Positions 24,831 to 33,752 of a stretch of 64,000 nt of DNA are shown one piece after another. Under the pieces are notes generated by a model, which ran no database searches, was not told the origin of the DNA, and was given only the letters and a program-made list of their open reading frames with translations. The stretch is from Clostridium sp. K4410.MGS-306 (GTDB lineage: Bacteria > Cyanobacteriota > Vampirovibrionia > Gastranaerophilales > Gastranaerophilaceae), in assembly GCA_000980375.1 (NCBI GenBank), contig LARD01000026.1, positions 1 to 64,000 of the forward strand. Reading direction: 5' to 3'. The position numbers were made by a program, and so were the translations under genes. Within the stretch, counting starts at the first letter, position 1. Every line of letters starts with the position of its first letter.

Positions 24831-24839
24831 GTCATAATT

Positions 24840-25559
24840 TTACAAAGGTGTTTTCTTTGCCTGTCCTGACTTCCTGGGATATAAGAGTGGTGTTTTGCCT
24901 GTTTTTTTAAAGATTATCAACTCTCTATCATGTTCTTGTATTTGCGGCAGTTCATATTTTATGCGTTGTACTGCTTCACATTTTAGAACAGAAATTGCAT
25001 TTTTGGCATTTTGCAGCTCCTCATCAGCATTTTTGGATTTATATGCAACAACAAAACCCGTTGAACAAGCAAATGGCACTGTGTATTCCAAAAGCGTATT
25101 CAAAGAGGCAACAGCACGTGATGTAACAACATCAAAATAGCCTTTCATCTCCTGTGGCAATTCCTCAGCTCTTTTGCACTTTGTGTGCAGATTATCGAGT
25201 CTGAGCTCTTTTTGTACAAATTCTATAAATCCGATTTTTTTTGCAATAGAATCGAGCGGATAAATTTGCAGCTGTGGAAAAACTATTGCAAGAGGCAATG
25301 AAGGGAAACCACCGCCTGTACCCACATCCAGAATTTTTGCAGAAGTGTTAATATTAAATTTTTTAAAAAACAGAGCCAAACACAAAGAGTCGTAGATATG
25401 TTTTTCAAACAGCACTTTTTCGTCATTTTTGCTCACCAGATTAGTGTGAGAATTATAGATTTTAAACAACTGTTCAAAATTCTGCAATCTCTCTTTTGTC
25501 AGCTTGGGCAATTCTTCGCCTATGAGCTGTTCTATCAGGGTAAAGTGTTTATCTTCCAT
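24840..25559 (-). CDS. rsmG: 16S rRNA (guanine527-N7)-methyltransferase
   Basis: 239 residues, S-adenosylmethionine-dependent enzyme of the GidB/RsmG family. The SAM-binding loop is ILDVGTGGGFPSLPLAI, with the acidic strand IYPLDSIAKK, then DVVTSRAVASLNTL, the conserved R-A segment of the family. The basic C-terminus (PLLYPRKSGQAKKTPL) is typical. The start overlaps the end of the large ATPase-TPR gene by 11 bases, so the two are co-transcribed. Confidence 0.95.
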   Translation of the reverse strand: MEDKHFTLIEQLIGEELPKLTKERLQNFEQLFKIYNSHTNLVSKNDEKVLFEKHIYDSLCLALFFKKFNINTSAKILDVGTGGGFPSLPLAIVFPQLQIYPLDSIAKKIGFIEFVQKELRLDNLHTKCKRAEELPQEMKGYFDVVTSRAVASLNTLLEYTVPFACSTGFVVAYKSKNADEELQNAKNAISVLKCEAVQRIKYELPQIQEHDRELIIFKKTGKTPLLYPRKSGQAKKTPL

Positions 25560-28044
25560 TATTTTCCACGTCTTGTATTACTTTATCTATTATATTTCGA
25601 GGAAGAATGCTTTTCAAATCATTGAGACGAAGTTCTATGCTTTGTTCACTTTCTTGCGAGTGTTCGTATTTTTCAAGACTCTTTTTAGCAAGCAGGAAAG
25701 CTTTCAGCGCCTTTTGATTATCCCCTTTATCAAAGTAGTAATCACCTGTTTCTAGATAAGCATTTGTTATATAAATATTTTCTTTTGTGCGTTTGGCTGC
25801 GCTCAAAGACTTTAAAAGCCAATCGGCAACAGATTCCAGCGCAATTTCCTCACTCAATCTTGCGAGTTTTAAACATATATAATAAACACCTTCATAATTA
25901 GAGTTTGCAATATCAGTTTTTAGAGCCATTTTATAATAATCTGCAGCCTTTTTGGGGTTGCCCTGCTCTCTTATAATCTGTCCGACATTTGTATACGCAG
26001 CAGAAAGATAGATATTGCCTTCTTTTGCAGTCCGTATACTTCTTTGGTAAAAATCTAATGCGGCCTGGGTTTGGCTGAAATCATCCAGAATGAGTGCATA
26101 TTTAAAATATGCCTGTGCAAGAATAGGTGCATCAAGTTTTTCTTTTGTATTAGAAATTTCATCAGCTATTGCAAAGGCTTTTTTGTAATATTCCACAGCC
26201 TTTTCTGTATTGGCAGAATCCTCCTCTATGCCGGCAAGTTCGATATATGAACGCGCTAGAATAGAATTTGATGCAGTAGACTTTTTGTTTATAAAGTTTT
26301 CATATATGACTCTTGCATGGTTTAGCTTAAAGGTTTCTTTGTAAATTTGTGCAATATTGAGCCTAACCTCATTCATTTTATCAATTTGTTCTAAAGATGC
26401 GTACAATTCTGTCAGCCTGTTATAAAAGTCTATTGCCTCCATTGTTTTGTTCATTCTTTTGGCGCACACAGCAAGCCGTTCCAAAAGCAACGGTTCATAG
26501 TCTTTAAAATCCGTATCATCAACAAGCTGCCAAGCCTGATAATACAAAACAAATGCCGTCTCAAAATCGTGAGAATCTTCCAGCTCTTTAGCAGAATTGT
26601 ACAATTGAGGTAAAGATTTTTGTTTCTTTTCCTGTTTAAGAGCGTCTTCTTTTTGTTCAAAAGTACGGTAGAGCTGCTGTTTGGCTGCGTGTTCTTCTTG
26701 TTTTCTTAAATCAACAGGCACACTCAACAAAGAGATTTCATCTTTTGTCAGTTCATATTTTTCAAAGCGTTTTTCTTTATCCGAAATACTTTTCGGGGGA
26801 GTAGGGCGCTCTTTTTTTTCTTCAGTATCATCTTTTATATTTGTATTTTTTATGTTCCACGCAGTAAGATTGCTATTAAGATAGCTCATCAACGACATAT
26901 CTGTATTGTCGGCCTCCTGACGCTGTTGAATAATAAAACCTGAATGATATTCTATCTGAGAACGCATTGTATTTCTTGAAATTAAAATAACTCTGTCTTT
27001 GGGTTTTAAAGGCAGCTGAGACGAATAAAAATCCCTCCAGAAGGTATGTATTTTTATTTTATCAAGATGCGCAATAATCCTTATAAGATATTTTTTTAAA
27101 TAGTTTTTTACATAGACAGAATTATATTCGTTTGAAACAAGGCCTTTTTCTACAACATAATTTAATTGTTCTTGAGTAAAAAAGCCCTGTTTTATAAGGT
27201 ATTCCCCGCTAATAGGCTCATTTACAAGTGCAAGATAATACAGAGATTTTTTAACTTTTTCAGTAACAAAAGTGATGAGTTTTTGCAAGATAAAATCCAC
27301 AAAAGAAACACGTTTTGTTTCAAATTCCTCGAGCAAAGCACCTGCACTTGTGTTCAACGTCACTGCAATATTAGCCGTTATGTAAATATAGTTCCTGTTT
27401 CCGCCTGTCAAAGCATATAATTTGTCCAAATCATCGGGTGACAAATCCGGTATAACACTCAAAATCTGTTCTTTTGTATATGGTTCTGTCTTGATACACA
27501 CGCTTGCATCTGATAAATCATCAAATTCCTCTGTAAAATATGAGGATATCAAAACAATTTTAAATTTATTCATTGAATGCAAATGTTTGATAAACCTAAT
27601 TATCTCATCTTTTTCTGATTGATTTTGCTTGTTAAAAACTTCTTCAAGTGAATCAATCAAAATTACACACGGCAAATTTATTGAGCTGAGATATTTAATA
27701 ATCCTTTGAGAAAGAGAGTTTGTTTCTATTTTTGTAAAAGAAACTTTTTTTTCTTGAGCATATCTTTTCAAATCTTCAAAAAACGAAAGAAAAATATCAT
27801 CAAGAGTTGTTCCTTCAAAACACCTGAAACCAAAAACAAGCGTATTGTCTGTTAAAAATCGGCGTGATTCTTTAAAAAGTTCAGTTTTAAAAGAGCCGGC
27901 ATCGCCTTCAACAAAACAGATCTGCTTATCTTTGTTATTGTAAAAAGCCAGCATCTCATCAAGCTTTTCAGGCTGCACAGCAGCAGAAAAAGACGATTTA
28001 AGAGAATTGAGCAGCAAACTGTTTTTTAAAAAGCTTTGTTCCAT
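25549..28044 (-). CDS. STAND-like ATPase fused to C-terminal TPR repeats
   Basis: 831 residues. The N-terminal 330 residues look like a signal-transduction ATPase with a P-loop-like FVEGDAGSFKTELFKE, where Phe replaces the last glycine of GxxGxGKT, and a hydrophobic strand ending in Asp (LPCVILIDSLEEVFN) as Walker B. Residues 450-800 form about eight TPR units (AKRMNKTMEAIDFYNRL and AYTNVGQIIREQGNPKKAAD). This architecture resembles STAND regulators, in which a sensor repeat domain controls an ATPase. No effector domain (transcription, nuclease or membrane) is visible. The altered P-loop may weaken hydrolysis. It is first in an operon with rsmG and follows the Kdo transferase gene by 26 bases. 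Confidence 0.7.
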   Translation of the reverse strand: MEQSFLKNSLLLNSLKSSFSAAVQPEKLDEMLAFYNNKDKQICFVEGDAGSFKTELFKESRRFLTDNTLVFGFRCFEGTTLDDIFLSFFEDLKRYAQEKKVSFTKIETNSLSQRIIKYLSSINLPCVILIDSLEEVFNKQNQSEKDEIIRFIKHLHSMNKFKIVLISSYFTEEFDDLSDASVCIKTEPYTKEQILSVIPDLSPDDLDKLYALTGGNRNYIYITANIAVTLNTSAGALLEEFETKRVSFVDFILQKLITFVTEKVKKSLYYLALVNEPISGEYLIKQGFFTQEQLNYVVEKGLVSNEYNSVYVKNYLKKYLIRIIAHLDKIKIHTFWRDFYSSQLPLKPKDRVILISRNTMRSQIEYHSGFIIQQRQEADNTDMSLMSYLNSNLTAWNIKNTNIKDDTEEKKERPTPPKSISDKEKRFEKYELTKDEISLLSVPVDLRKQEEHAAKQQLYRTFEQKEDALKQEKKQKSLPQLYNSAKELEDSHDFETAFVLYYQAWQLVDDTDFKDYEPLLLERLAVCAKRMNKTMEAIDFYNRLTELYASLEQIDKMNEVRLNIAQIYKETFKLNHARVIYENFINKKSTASNSILARSYIELAGIEEDSANTEKAVEYYKKAFAIADEISNTKEKLDAPILAQAYFKYALILDDFSQTQAALDFYQRSIRTAKEGNIYLSAAYTNVGQIIREQGNPKKAADYYKMALKTDIANSNYEGVYYICLKLARLSEEIALESVADWLLKSLSAAKRTKENIYITNAYLETGDYYFDKGDNQKALKAFLLAKKSLEKYEHSQESEQSIELRLNDLKSILPRNIIDKVIQDVENNGR

Positions 28045-28070
28045 ATAAATATATTATCATATTTTGGATA

Positions 28071-29342
28071 TTAAGCTTCATTCAAAACATTGATAACAAA
28101 GTCAACAGCACCGGAGTTTTCCTCAAATATCTTAGAGGTATCAGCGCAAGCTTTGTTATAAAAATCATTATCTGTAAGAAGCCTTCTCATGTCATTTGTA
28201 AGTTCCTCTGGCGTTGCAGATAACTTCGCCGCATCAGAGCGTGTAAGAAATTCGTAAATATCTTTAAAATTGAATACACACTCACCTGAAACAACAGGTT
28301 TACCCCATATATTGGCCTCAAGAGGATTGTGACCTCCGGTAGACGAAAAGCTGCCTCCAATATATGCAAAATGACACACTGAAAACATTTTCATCAATTC
28401 ACCCATTGTATCGAGCATAATTATATCATTATTTTCAAAAGTATCATTATTGCTTCTTTTTCCGTAAGCAAAGCCGGTTTGGGCAATGAGTTGCTCAACT
28501 TTTTCATATCTTTCTGGATGTCTTGGTGCAAGCAGCAATTTTATGTCACAAAACTCTTTTTTAAGCTGTTTAAATGCATCCAGAATTATTTCATCCTCAC
28601 CCTTATGGGTGCTCGCAGCAGCTATCATTCTTGCTCCGTTCAATTTCAAATTTTGAGCAAGCTCTGTGATTTGTTCACTGTTCATGGTCGGTTTAATATC
28701 AAATTTCAAATTCCCCATGAATTTTGTTATATCGTTTGGCGCACCGACATTGAGGATTCTTTCCACATCACCGTGTGTTTGCATAAAGATACCCTTATAC
28801 TGGGAAAAAACCGGTTTAAAAAAGAAAGCAAATCGCTTATAACCTCTATATGAGCGTGGAGACAATCTGCCGTTAACAATATAAACAGGGATATTTCTCC
28901 TTTTTGCAAGATAAACAAAATCAGGCCAAATTTCTGTTTCCGCAATAATAATTTTATCGGGTTTTATGCTGTTTAAGAAGGAATTTACACTAAAAAAGAA
29001 ATCAAATGGAAAATAAGTAATGGTATCAACGGTATTGCCGAGTTTTTTATGTGCAATTTCCTGCCCTGTTTTTGTTGTTGTAGAAAGGACGATATTGGAA
29101 TCAGGAAAAGATTCTCTTGTCTTTTTTATAAGAGTTTCGACTGCGTTTACTTCGCCAACGGAAACAGCGTGGAAAAAGATTGTATTTTTATCTTGATTCA
29201 ATTTGATATTGTAAAAGCCAAATTTTGTCCAAAAACCTGCTCTAAATTTGGGCACAAGTATCAATGCAATTAATATTACAGGGAGAAAAATTATTGCGGC
29301 TAAAATAAAAACAAGATTGTATAAAAAACTAAAGAATAACAT
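28071..29342 (-). CDS. kdtA: 3-deoxy-D-manno-octulosonic acid transferase (Kdo transferase)
   Basis: About 423 residues, glycosyltransferase family 30. Adds Kdo to lipid IVA at the inner membrane, starting the LPS core. An N-terminal membrane anchor (MLFFSFLYNLVFILAAIIF) is followed by HAVSVGEVNAVETLI, STTTKTGQEIA, IIAETEIWPDFVYLAKRR and the C-terminal nucleotide-sugar binding element GGSFSSTGGHNPLEAN. I chose the ATG at 29342 with GGAG nine bases upstream over the TTG at 29357. With the heptose genes at 59-62 kb it shows an LPS-type outer membrane. Confidence 0.95.
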   Translation of the reverse strand: MLFFSFLYNLVFILAAIIFLPVILIALILVPKFRAGFWTKFGFYNIKLNQDKNTIFFHAVSVGEVNAVETLIKKTRESFPDSNIVLSTTTKTGQEIAHKKLGNTVDTITYFPFDFFFSVNSFLNSIKPDKIIIAETEIWPDFVYLAKRRNIPVYIVNGRLSPRSYRGYKRFAFFFKPVFSQYKGIFMQTHGDVERILNVGAPNDITKFMGNLKFDIKPTMNSEQITELAQNLKLNGARMIAAASTHKGEDEIILDAFKQLKKEFCDIKLLLAPRHPERYEKVEQLIAQTGFAYGKRSNNDTFENNDIIMLDTMGELMKMFSVCHFAYIGGSFSSTGGHNPLEANIWGKPVVSGECVFNFKDIYEFLTRSDAAKLSATPEELTNDMRRLLTDNDFYNKACADTSKIFEENSGAVDFVINVLNEA

Positions 29343-29407
29343 ACTCCTAATCTCCAAATTCCGATACTTTTCTTAAGTCTATAAAAAACAAATTGGTTAT
29401 TCAATTA

Positions 29408-30148
29408 CTATATTTTAATATTGCCGAAAGAGTTATAATTATTAAAAGCTTTGAAAGAAGCCGGCAAAGGATTTTTCATTGTAATATTTTCTTTAATTTG
29501 AGTTTTTCTTACTTCTTTTGCTTCCTGTTTGCACAAATATTGTTGTGATTTTGAAGCAACTTTGTTTCTTACATACGGTGTAACTATATTACACGCAAGA
29601 ACAGATGCCAAAACTGCAGCCACTGTACCAACATTGTTTTTGTGGCTTTCAAATTTAGAGAGAGCATCTTCTATTTTTGGCATAATTTTTATTTGCTCAC
29701 TTTTAGGAAGCGATTTCATAAAGTTGAGTTTGTTGGGCTCAGCAAGCCTTTCTGTAAGCTTCATTTTTCTTTCGGCTTCTGTGAACATATTATTCCAGGC
29801 ATTTATATCTTTTTTGGGGTCATAGCCTTTTATTTTGCAAAGTGCTTTTGCAACATCATCTGTTAAGAGTTTTCCTTTTTCTACAAGTTTGTCAGCACCT
29901 TTTTTGATAATGTCACATATTGAATAATACATAACAACGTTTACTGCAGCATCAGCACCTTCTTGGGGAAGGAGGAATTTCTTTTTGTTTTTATCAATGT
30001 TTTTGTCTGTTGCCACAACAACAAGCTGTGCAGCAGAGCTGAATACCCATCCCAGTGCACCTAAGTGTACAAGGAGCTTGCCTCCGTCTTTTGAGTAGGT
30101 ATCAAACATATATTGGATAAATTTATTTACGAATTTAGGCGCAGGCAT
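29408..30148 (-). CDS. two-gene membrane module, second protein (copy A), unknown function
   Basis: 246 residues, homologous to the protein at 58436-59275. Conserved block near residues 20-85: GGKLLVHLGALGWVFSSAAQ, then VATDKNIDKNKKKFLLPQE, ADAAVNVVMYYSICDIIKKG. A second hydrophobic segment (VGTVAAVLASVLACNIVTPY) lies near residue 170, and a basic tail follows, ending with PASFKAFNNYNSFGNIKI. Two membrane helices are likely. The start ATG overlaps the stop of the upstream gene (TAATG). I do not recognise the family. The same gene pair recurs 28 kb away in the opposite orientation. Confidence 0.75.
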   Translation of the reverse strand: MPAPKFVNKFIQYMFDTYSKDGGKLLVHLGALGWVFSSAAQLVVVATDKNIDKNKKKFLLPQEGADAAVNVVMYYSICDIIKKGADKLVEKGKLLTDDVAKALCKIKGYDPKKDINAWNNMFTEAERKMKLTERLAEPNKLNFMKSLPKSEQIKIMPKIEDALSKFESHKNNVGTVAAVLASVLACNIVTPYVRNKVASKSQQYLCKQEAKEVRKTQIKENITMKNPLPASFKAFNNYNSFGNIKI

Positions 30149-30735
30149 TATTGTTTAACCTCCGCTTCTTTTTTGGGTACAGGATTTTCATCTAATTTTA
30201 CATTAGCAAGACTCTTTTGGAAAACTCCGGTAAAGTATTTTGTCAAAGGTGCATCAAGCAAGAAGTTTGTTCCTATCATTGCAATAGTAGCAACAAAAGT
30301 GCCCATTGCTTTTCTGTAGAGTTCAAATTTCTTTTCCAATTTATCAGCAGCTATGGGGAAAATTGATTTTTCGTTAGTAGAAGATGCTCCCGCAACTTTT
30401 TCAAACATTGGTACAAAGAAGCTTTCACCTTTTTTAGGTTTAATGCTTGAAACGAGTCCACTGCACAAATTTGGGTCATACTGGGAATATTTTCTTACAA
30501 AGCTTATACCGGCCTGTCTGACAGCTACGCCCACAAGCGTACCGGCAACAATTTTTGCAAGGGTTCTTGCAACGGAAGTTTTTCTTGTTTCAGCGTCGAC
30601 ATCTTTGTTTTTCAAATCAATAAAAGGCTGTGTAGCAAGAGCCGTAGCACCAAGCACCAGTCGCTGCTCAGGAGAGTGAATCTTACGGCCCGTCCAATCG
30701 AGGGCTTGTTTTACTATTTTGTTACTAATGATCAA
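30148..30735 (-). CDS. two-gene membrane module, first protein (copy A), unknown function
   Basis: 195 residues, homologous to the protein at 57889-58449. The best-conserved part is HSPEQRLVLGATALATQPFI, DLKNKD, then RKTSVARTLAKIVAGTLVGV, which forms a membrane helix. A second hydrophobic helix (MGTFVATIAMIGTNFLLDA) lies near residue 150, followed by PLTKYFTG. The start is a TTG at 30735; no ATG is available near it. It is translationally coupled to the next gene. Copies A and B share about the same layout and many residues, so the pair has been kept together through duplication. Confidence 0.75.
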   Translation of the reverse strand: MIISNKIVKQALDWTGRKIHSPEQRLVLGATALATQPFIDLKNKDVDAETRKTSVARTLAKIVAGTLVGVAVRQAGISFVRKYSQYDPNLCSGLVSSIKPKKGESFFVPMFEKVAGASSTNEKSIFPIAADKLEKKFELYRKAMGTFVATIAMIGTNFLLDAPLTKYFTGVFQKSLANVKLDENPVPKKEAEVKQ

Positions 30736-30879
30736 GGCAGGAATAACCTTTCATTTTCCCAGCTTACCTATTTTACTAAATAAAACAGATTTTGGCTACA
30801 CTTCACAAGTCATGTAAAACAAAACAAGTTTCAAAATTTACAAAAAAACCTGTTTTGTTAAGGTTTTTAAACAAAAAAT

Positions 30880-31287
30880 TTAACGTAAATATTCTTTAAA
30901 ATTTTTGTTTATTTTAATTTTATATCCGCAAGTATCAAAAGTTTCACACCCGCCAAGGCGTATCTTGTCGGTTACATTGGGATATGCCCGGCAATATATT
31001 GAACGTAAAAAATAATCACGGCATTTGTTATTTTCGTCCAATGATTTGCATTTAAAAAGCAAAACGCCTTTTTCGTTTTTACCAGCTATATCAAAATGCA
31101 AATATTTTTTATCAAATTTTTTAAGCTCTTCAAACTGTTCTTCTTTTCTAACATAGTCATTTTCAATCATAAATACAATATTTTTGCAGCATGCTCCGCA
31201 GCCGTTGCATTTGCCTTCTATTTTGTATTTAGAGGTAAAAATTTTGTCAAAATAAAATTTCAGATACTGTAAAAAGGTTTTTATCAC
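30880..31287 (-). CDS. YkgJ-type cysteine-cluster protein (zinc/iron-chelating CxxCxxCC)
   Basis: 135 residues. The CNGCGACCKN cluster and later cysteines (FKCKSL, NKCRDYF, IYCRAYPN, GCETFDTCGYK) match the YkgJ/UPF0153 family (PF03692), small proteins thought to bind a metal or Fe-S centre. The molecular function is not established. GTG start at 31287, two bases after the stop of the upstream gene, so it lies at the end of an operon with the two secreted-protein genes and the large TPR gene. Confidence 0.85.
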   Translation of the reverse strand: MIKTFLQYLKFYFDKIFTSKYKIEGKCNGCGACCKNIVFMIENDYVRKEEQFEELKKFDKKYLHFDIAGKNEKGVLLFKCKSLDENNKCRDYFLRSIYCRAYPNVTDKIRLGGCETFDTCGYKIKINKNFKEYLR

Positions 31288-31288
31288 T

Positions 31289-31720
31289 TTATATAACCCA
31301 GAAGTCGTTTCTTATAATCGGCCAGTCAAAATCATCAAAGGAAAATATCTGCATAAAATAATATCCCGGTTCATCAATGACTATATAAGATTTAAAATAT
31401 TTGAGACTCGTATCAACCATATAGTCTTTTGCCCAGTATACTTTATAGCCCCAGTGGTTTGTTTTTTGTTCTTTTTTAACAAGTTGGACTCTGATATATT
31501 CATCTTTAAAGCCCTCTTCATTAATGAGGATATAATAAATTTTTTCGCCTGCTTTAAAATGCCTGCCGGCATTATTTATTGTCTGATTTGTTATAGGCTG
31601 GCTGTTAAACAAAAGCAATGCCTTGTGCTTTCCACATCTGAATTTGAATCCGAAGCCGCAAACAAATATCAAACAAACTAAACATAATAAAGCTAAACTG
31701 TATTTTGCCGATTGTTTCAT
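31289..31720 (-). CDS. small exported protein of unknown function
   Basis: 143 residues. The N-terminal hydrophobic segment (SLALLCLVCLIFVCGFGF) is a signal peptide or a membrane anchor; a Cys at the end of the segment could be a lipobox remnant. The rest is a soluble domain rich in aromatic residues, ending with DFDWPIIRNDFWVI, with KVYWAKDYMVDTS and EPGYYFMQIFSFDD in the middle. Not recognised. ATG overlaps the stop of the TPR gene (TAATG). Confidence 0.7.
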   Translation of the reverse strand: MKQSAKYSLALLCLVCLIFVCGFGFKFRCGKHKALLLFNSQPITNQTINNAGRHFKAGEKIYYILINEEGFKDEYIRVQLVKKEQKTNHWGYKVYWAKDYMVDTSLKYFKSYIVIDEPGYYFMQIFSFDDFDWPIIRNDFWVI

Positions 31721-33720
31721 TATTTTTTATTTTTTAAATATTCAATCTGATTTTTAACCTGAGCTTTTGTCTCGTTGTCGTCGGTTAAAGTCATAAATTT
31801 TTCATAATTTGCAATGGATTCAGGATAGTTTTTTTCGTTTTCATAAGCCATGCCAAGTGCATAATATGCATATGCATAATTAGGGTCAATCGCAATAACA
31901 TTTTTAAAGGATTTGATTGCATTATTGTTATCGTTTAATTCCGCATAGCAAAGTCCTGCATTAAACATTGCATCGGTATTTTTCAGATTTTTGAATATAA
32001 CTTTTTGATACATATCAAGAGCATTTTTTGTTTCTGATTTTGCCTTATATGCATTTCCGAGTTTTATAAGAACCGATTCATTATCAGGAACCAGCTGAGA
32101 TGCTTTTTGATATTCTAAAATTGCTTTATTATATTCTTTATCTTTCATATACGTATCAGCAAGCGCGCAGTGGGCATCTGCGTTTGTTGAATCAATAGAA
32201 AGAGCTTTGTTAAATACATCAACAGCTTCTTGATTTTTTTCATACTTAGCAAGAGTTTTGCCGTAGTCTACAACAATATCCTGATTATCCGGATTTATTT
32301 CAATAGCTTTTTCAAATTTTTCCAGAGCTTTTGTTTTTGCACCAATAGCATCATAAGCCACTGCCAGAGCCTTATAAGCGTCTGCATCATTTGCATTTAA
32401 TGCAGCAGCTTCTTCATAACAGTTAAGGGCTTTTTTCTGTTGTGAATTTTTCATGTACAAATCACCCTGAGAAATATATGCTTTGCCCAGATATTCTCTG
32501 ACTTTTGGTTCTGTCCTTTGAGAATATAGATTTTTGTATATAGAAATAGCGGCTTCATAATTGCAAAGCGCATGCAGTGCAATAGCTTTGTTAAAAAGCA
32601 CGTTATAATCATTTTTATCAACAGCAAGAAGCTCGTCATAAAGCTTAATTGCTTCATTGTAATTTTTACAAAGATGATAAGTCCTTGCCAGTTCTTTTTT
32701 TACATCTGCATTGGACGGATCAAGAGACAAAGCTGTTTTGTAGTTTTCAATTGCTTCTTGATTTTGTGAATTTTTTTGATAAATCAAGCCAAGGTTGAAA
32801 TAAGCCATTGGATCTTTTGGCTTGTACTGTATGTACTCTTTGTACATATTAATAGCATCTTGAGTTTTGCCCATATCAGCAAGCAGATTTGCATAATCAA
32901 ATTTTAAATCATCAAGATCAGGCTTGATAGTAAAAGCGTTTCTAAATTCTATCAGAGCAAGCTCATCTTTTGACAATCTTACATATGCAAGCGCCATATT
33001 GGCATGCGATGCATAGTCATTAGGGTCAATCCTTACAGCTTTTTTAAACATTTCTACGGCGTTTGTGTAATCACCTGAGCGAAGAAGTGCCAGCCCGTAG
33101 TTGGAATATTCATTAAAACCTGCTGGATTTTTTGTATACAAAGTTGCATACTCGTCTGCAGCGTCTTGGTATTTATCCAGTTTCAAATAAGTAGAGGCAA
33201 GGTTTTCTCTTGCTTCGACATCATCAGGGTAATAGCCCAAAAATGTTTTAAAGTATTTAATAGCTTCTTGATTATCTCCTTGCAAAAATTTAACATTAGC
33301 AAGGTTGAGATAATTATATTTGTATTCGGGAAAAATAGTGAGGGCCTGATTATATGCAGAAAATGCATTTTCATAATCATGCTGTTGTTGGAGAATATTG
33401 CCTATACTGATGTAAACAACAGCGTCATTTGGCTTGAGTTTTATAGCTTTTTTATAAGCCACAAGAGCATTTTGCCAGTCACCCATTTCGGAATATATTC
33501 CGCCGAGTTTTATAAAAAGGATAGCTTCATCCGGAGAAAGCTCAATTGCCTTTTTAATCTTTTCTACGGCCATAGAATAGTTACTGTCTTTTTCCAGAAT
33601 ATTGGACTCTTGAAAAAGCCTGTAAGAATCAGGCGACATTTTTGCGTGTGCACTAAAATCAGAGCCTAACGGCGAAAGTGCAAGCATTAAAGATACAAAT
33701 AAAGTTAATTCTCTTTTCAT
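31720..33720 (-). CDS. exported TPR-repeat protein (about 666 residues)
   Basis: A signal peptide (MKRELTLFVSLMLALSPLGS, cleavage near AHA) is followed by about 17 TPR units (for example AYKKAIKLKPNDAVVYISIG and LYMKNSQQKKALNCYEEAAA). The signal peptide begins with the ATG at 33720; a TTG at 33756 would add a hydrophilic lead and overlap the upstream gene, so I prefer 33720. The protein probably works in the periplasm or outer membrane as a multiprotein scaffold, like TPR proteins of polysaccharide export. It sits downstream of a flippase and a small exported protein on the same strand. Confidence 0.85.
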   Translation of the reverse strand: MKRELTLFVSLMLALSPLGSDFSAHAKMSPDSYRLFQESNILEKDSNYSMAVEKIKKAIELSPDEAILFIKLGGIYSEMGDWQNALVAYKKAIKLKPNDAVVYISIGNILQQQHDYENAFSAYNQALTIFPEYKYNYLNLANVKFLQGDNQEAIKYFKTFLGYYPDDVEARENLASTYLKLDKYQDAADEYATLYTKNPAGFNEYSNYGLALLRSGDYTNAVEMFKKAVRIDPNDYASHANMALAYVRLSKDELALIEFRNAFTIKPDLDDLKFDYANLLADMGKTQDAINMYKEYIQYKPKDPMAYFNLGLIYQKNSQNQEAIENYKTALSLDPSNADVKKELARTYHLCKNYNEAIKLYDELLAVDKNDYNVLFNKAIALHALCNYEAAISIYKNLYSQRTEPKVREYLGKAYISQGDLYMKNSQQKKALNCYEEAAALNANDADAYKALAVAYDAIGAKTKALEKFEKAIEINPDNQDIVVDYGKTLAKYEKNQEAVDVFNKALSIDSTNADAHCALADTYMKDKEYNKAILEYQKASQLVPDNESVLIKLGNAYKAKSETKNALDMYQKVIFKNLKNTDAMFNAGLCYAELNDNNNAIKSFKNVIAIDPNYAYAYYALGMAYENEKNYPESIANYEKFMTLTDDNETKAQVKNQIEYLKNKK

Positions 33721-33752
33721 GGTTTCTATTATCTTATGTTTTTTCAAAAAAA

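Larger units (their letters stand above)
24513..24839. other. AT-rich intergenic region with two terminator hairpins, possibly a small RNA
   Basis: The 327 bases between the second acyltransferase and rsmG have no credible reading frame. They hold a strong hairpin at 24643-24673 and a second at 24799-24830. Between them TTGACG at 24707 could serve as a -35 box, with a loose AT-rich -10 near 24730. A transcript of roughly 90 nt ending at the second hairpin is possible. I do not recognise a known RNA family. Confidence 0.35.

Noticed and set aside
28071..29357. TTG start at 29357 for the Kdo transferase
   Set aside because: The ATG at 29342 has GGAG nine bases upstream and begins the membrane anchor; the TTG overlaps that ribosome site.
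30736..30879. A terminator after the YkgJ-type gene in the AT-rich gap
   Set aside because: Only imperfect ACAAGTTT / AAACCTGT pairing is visible; there is no convincing stem and T run.
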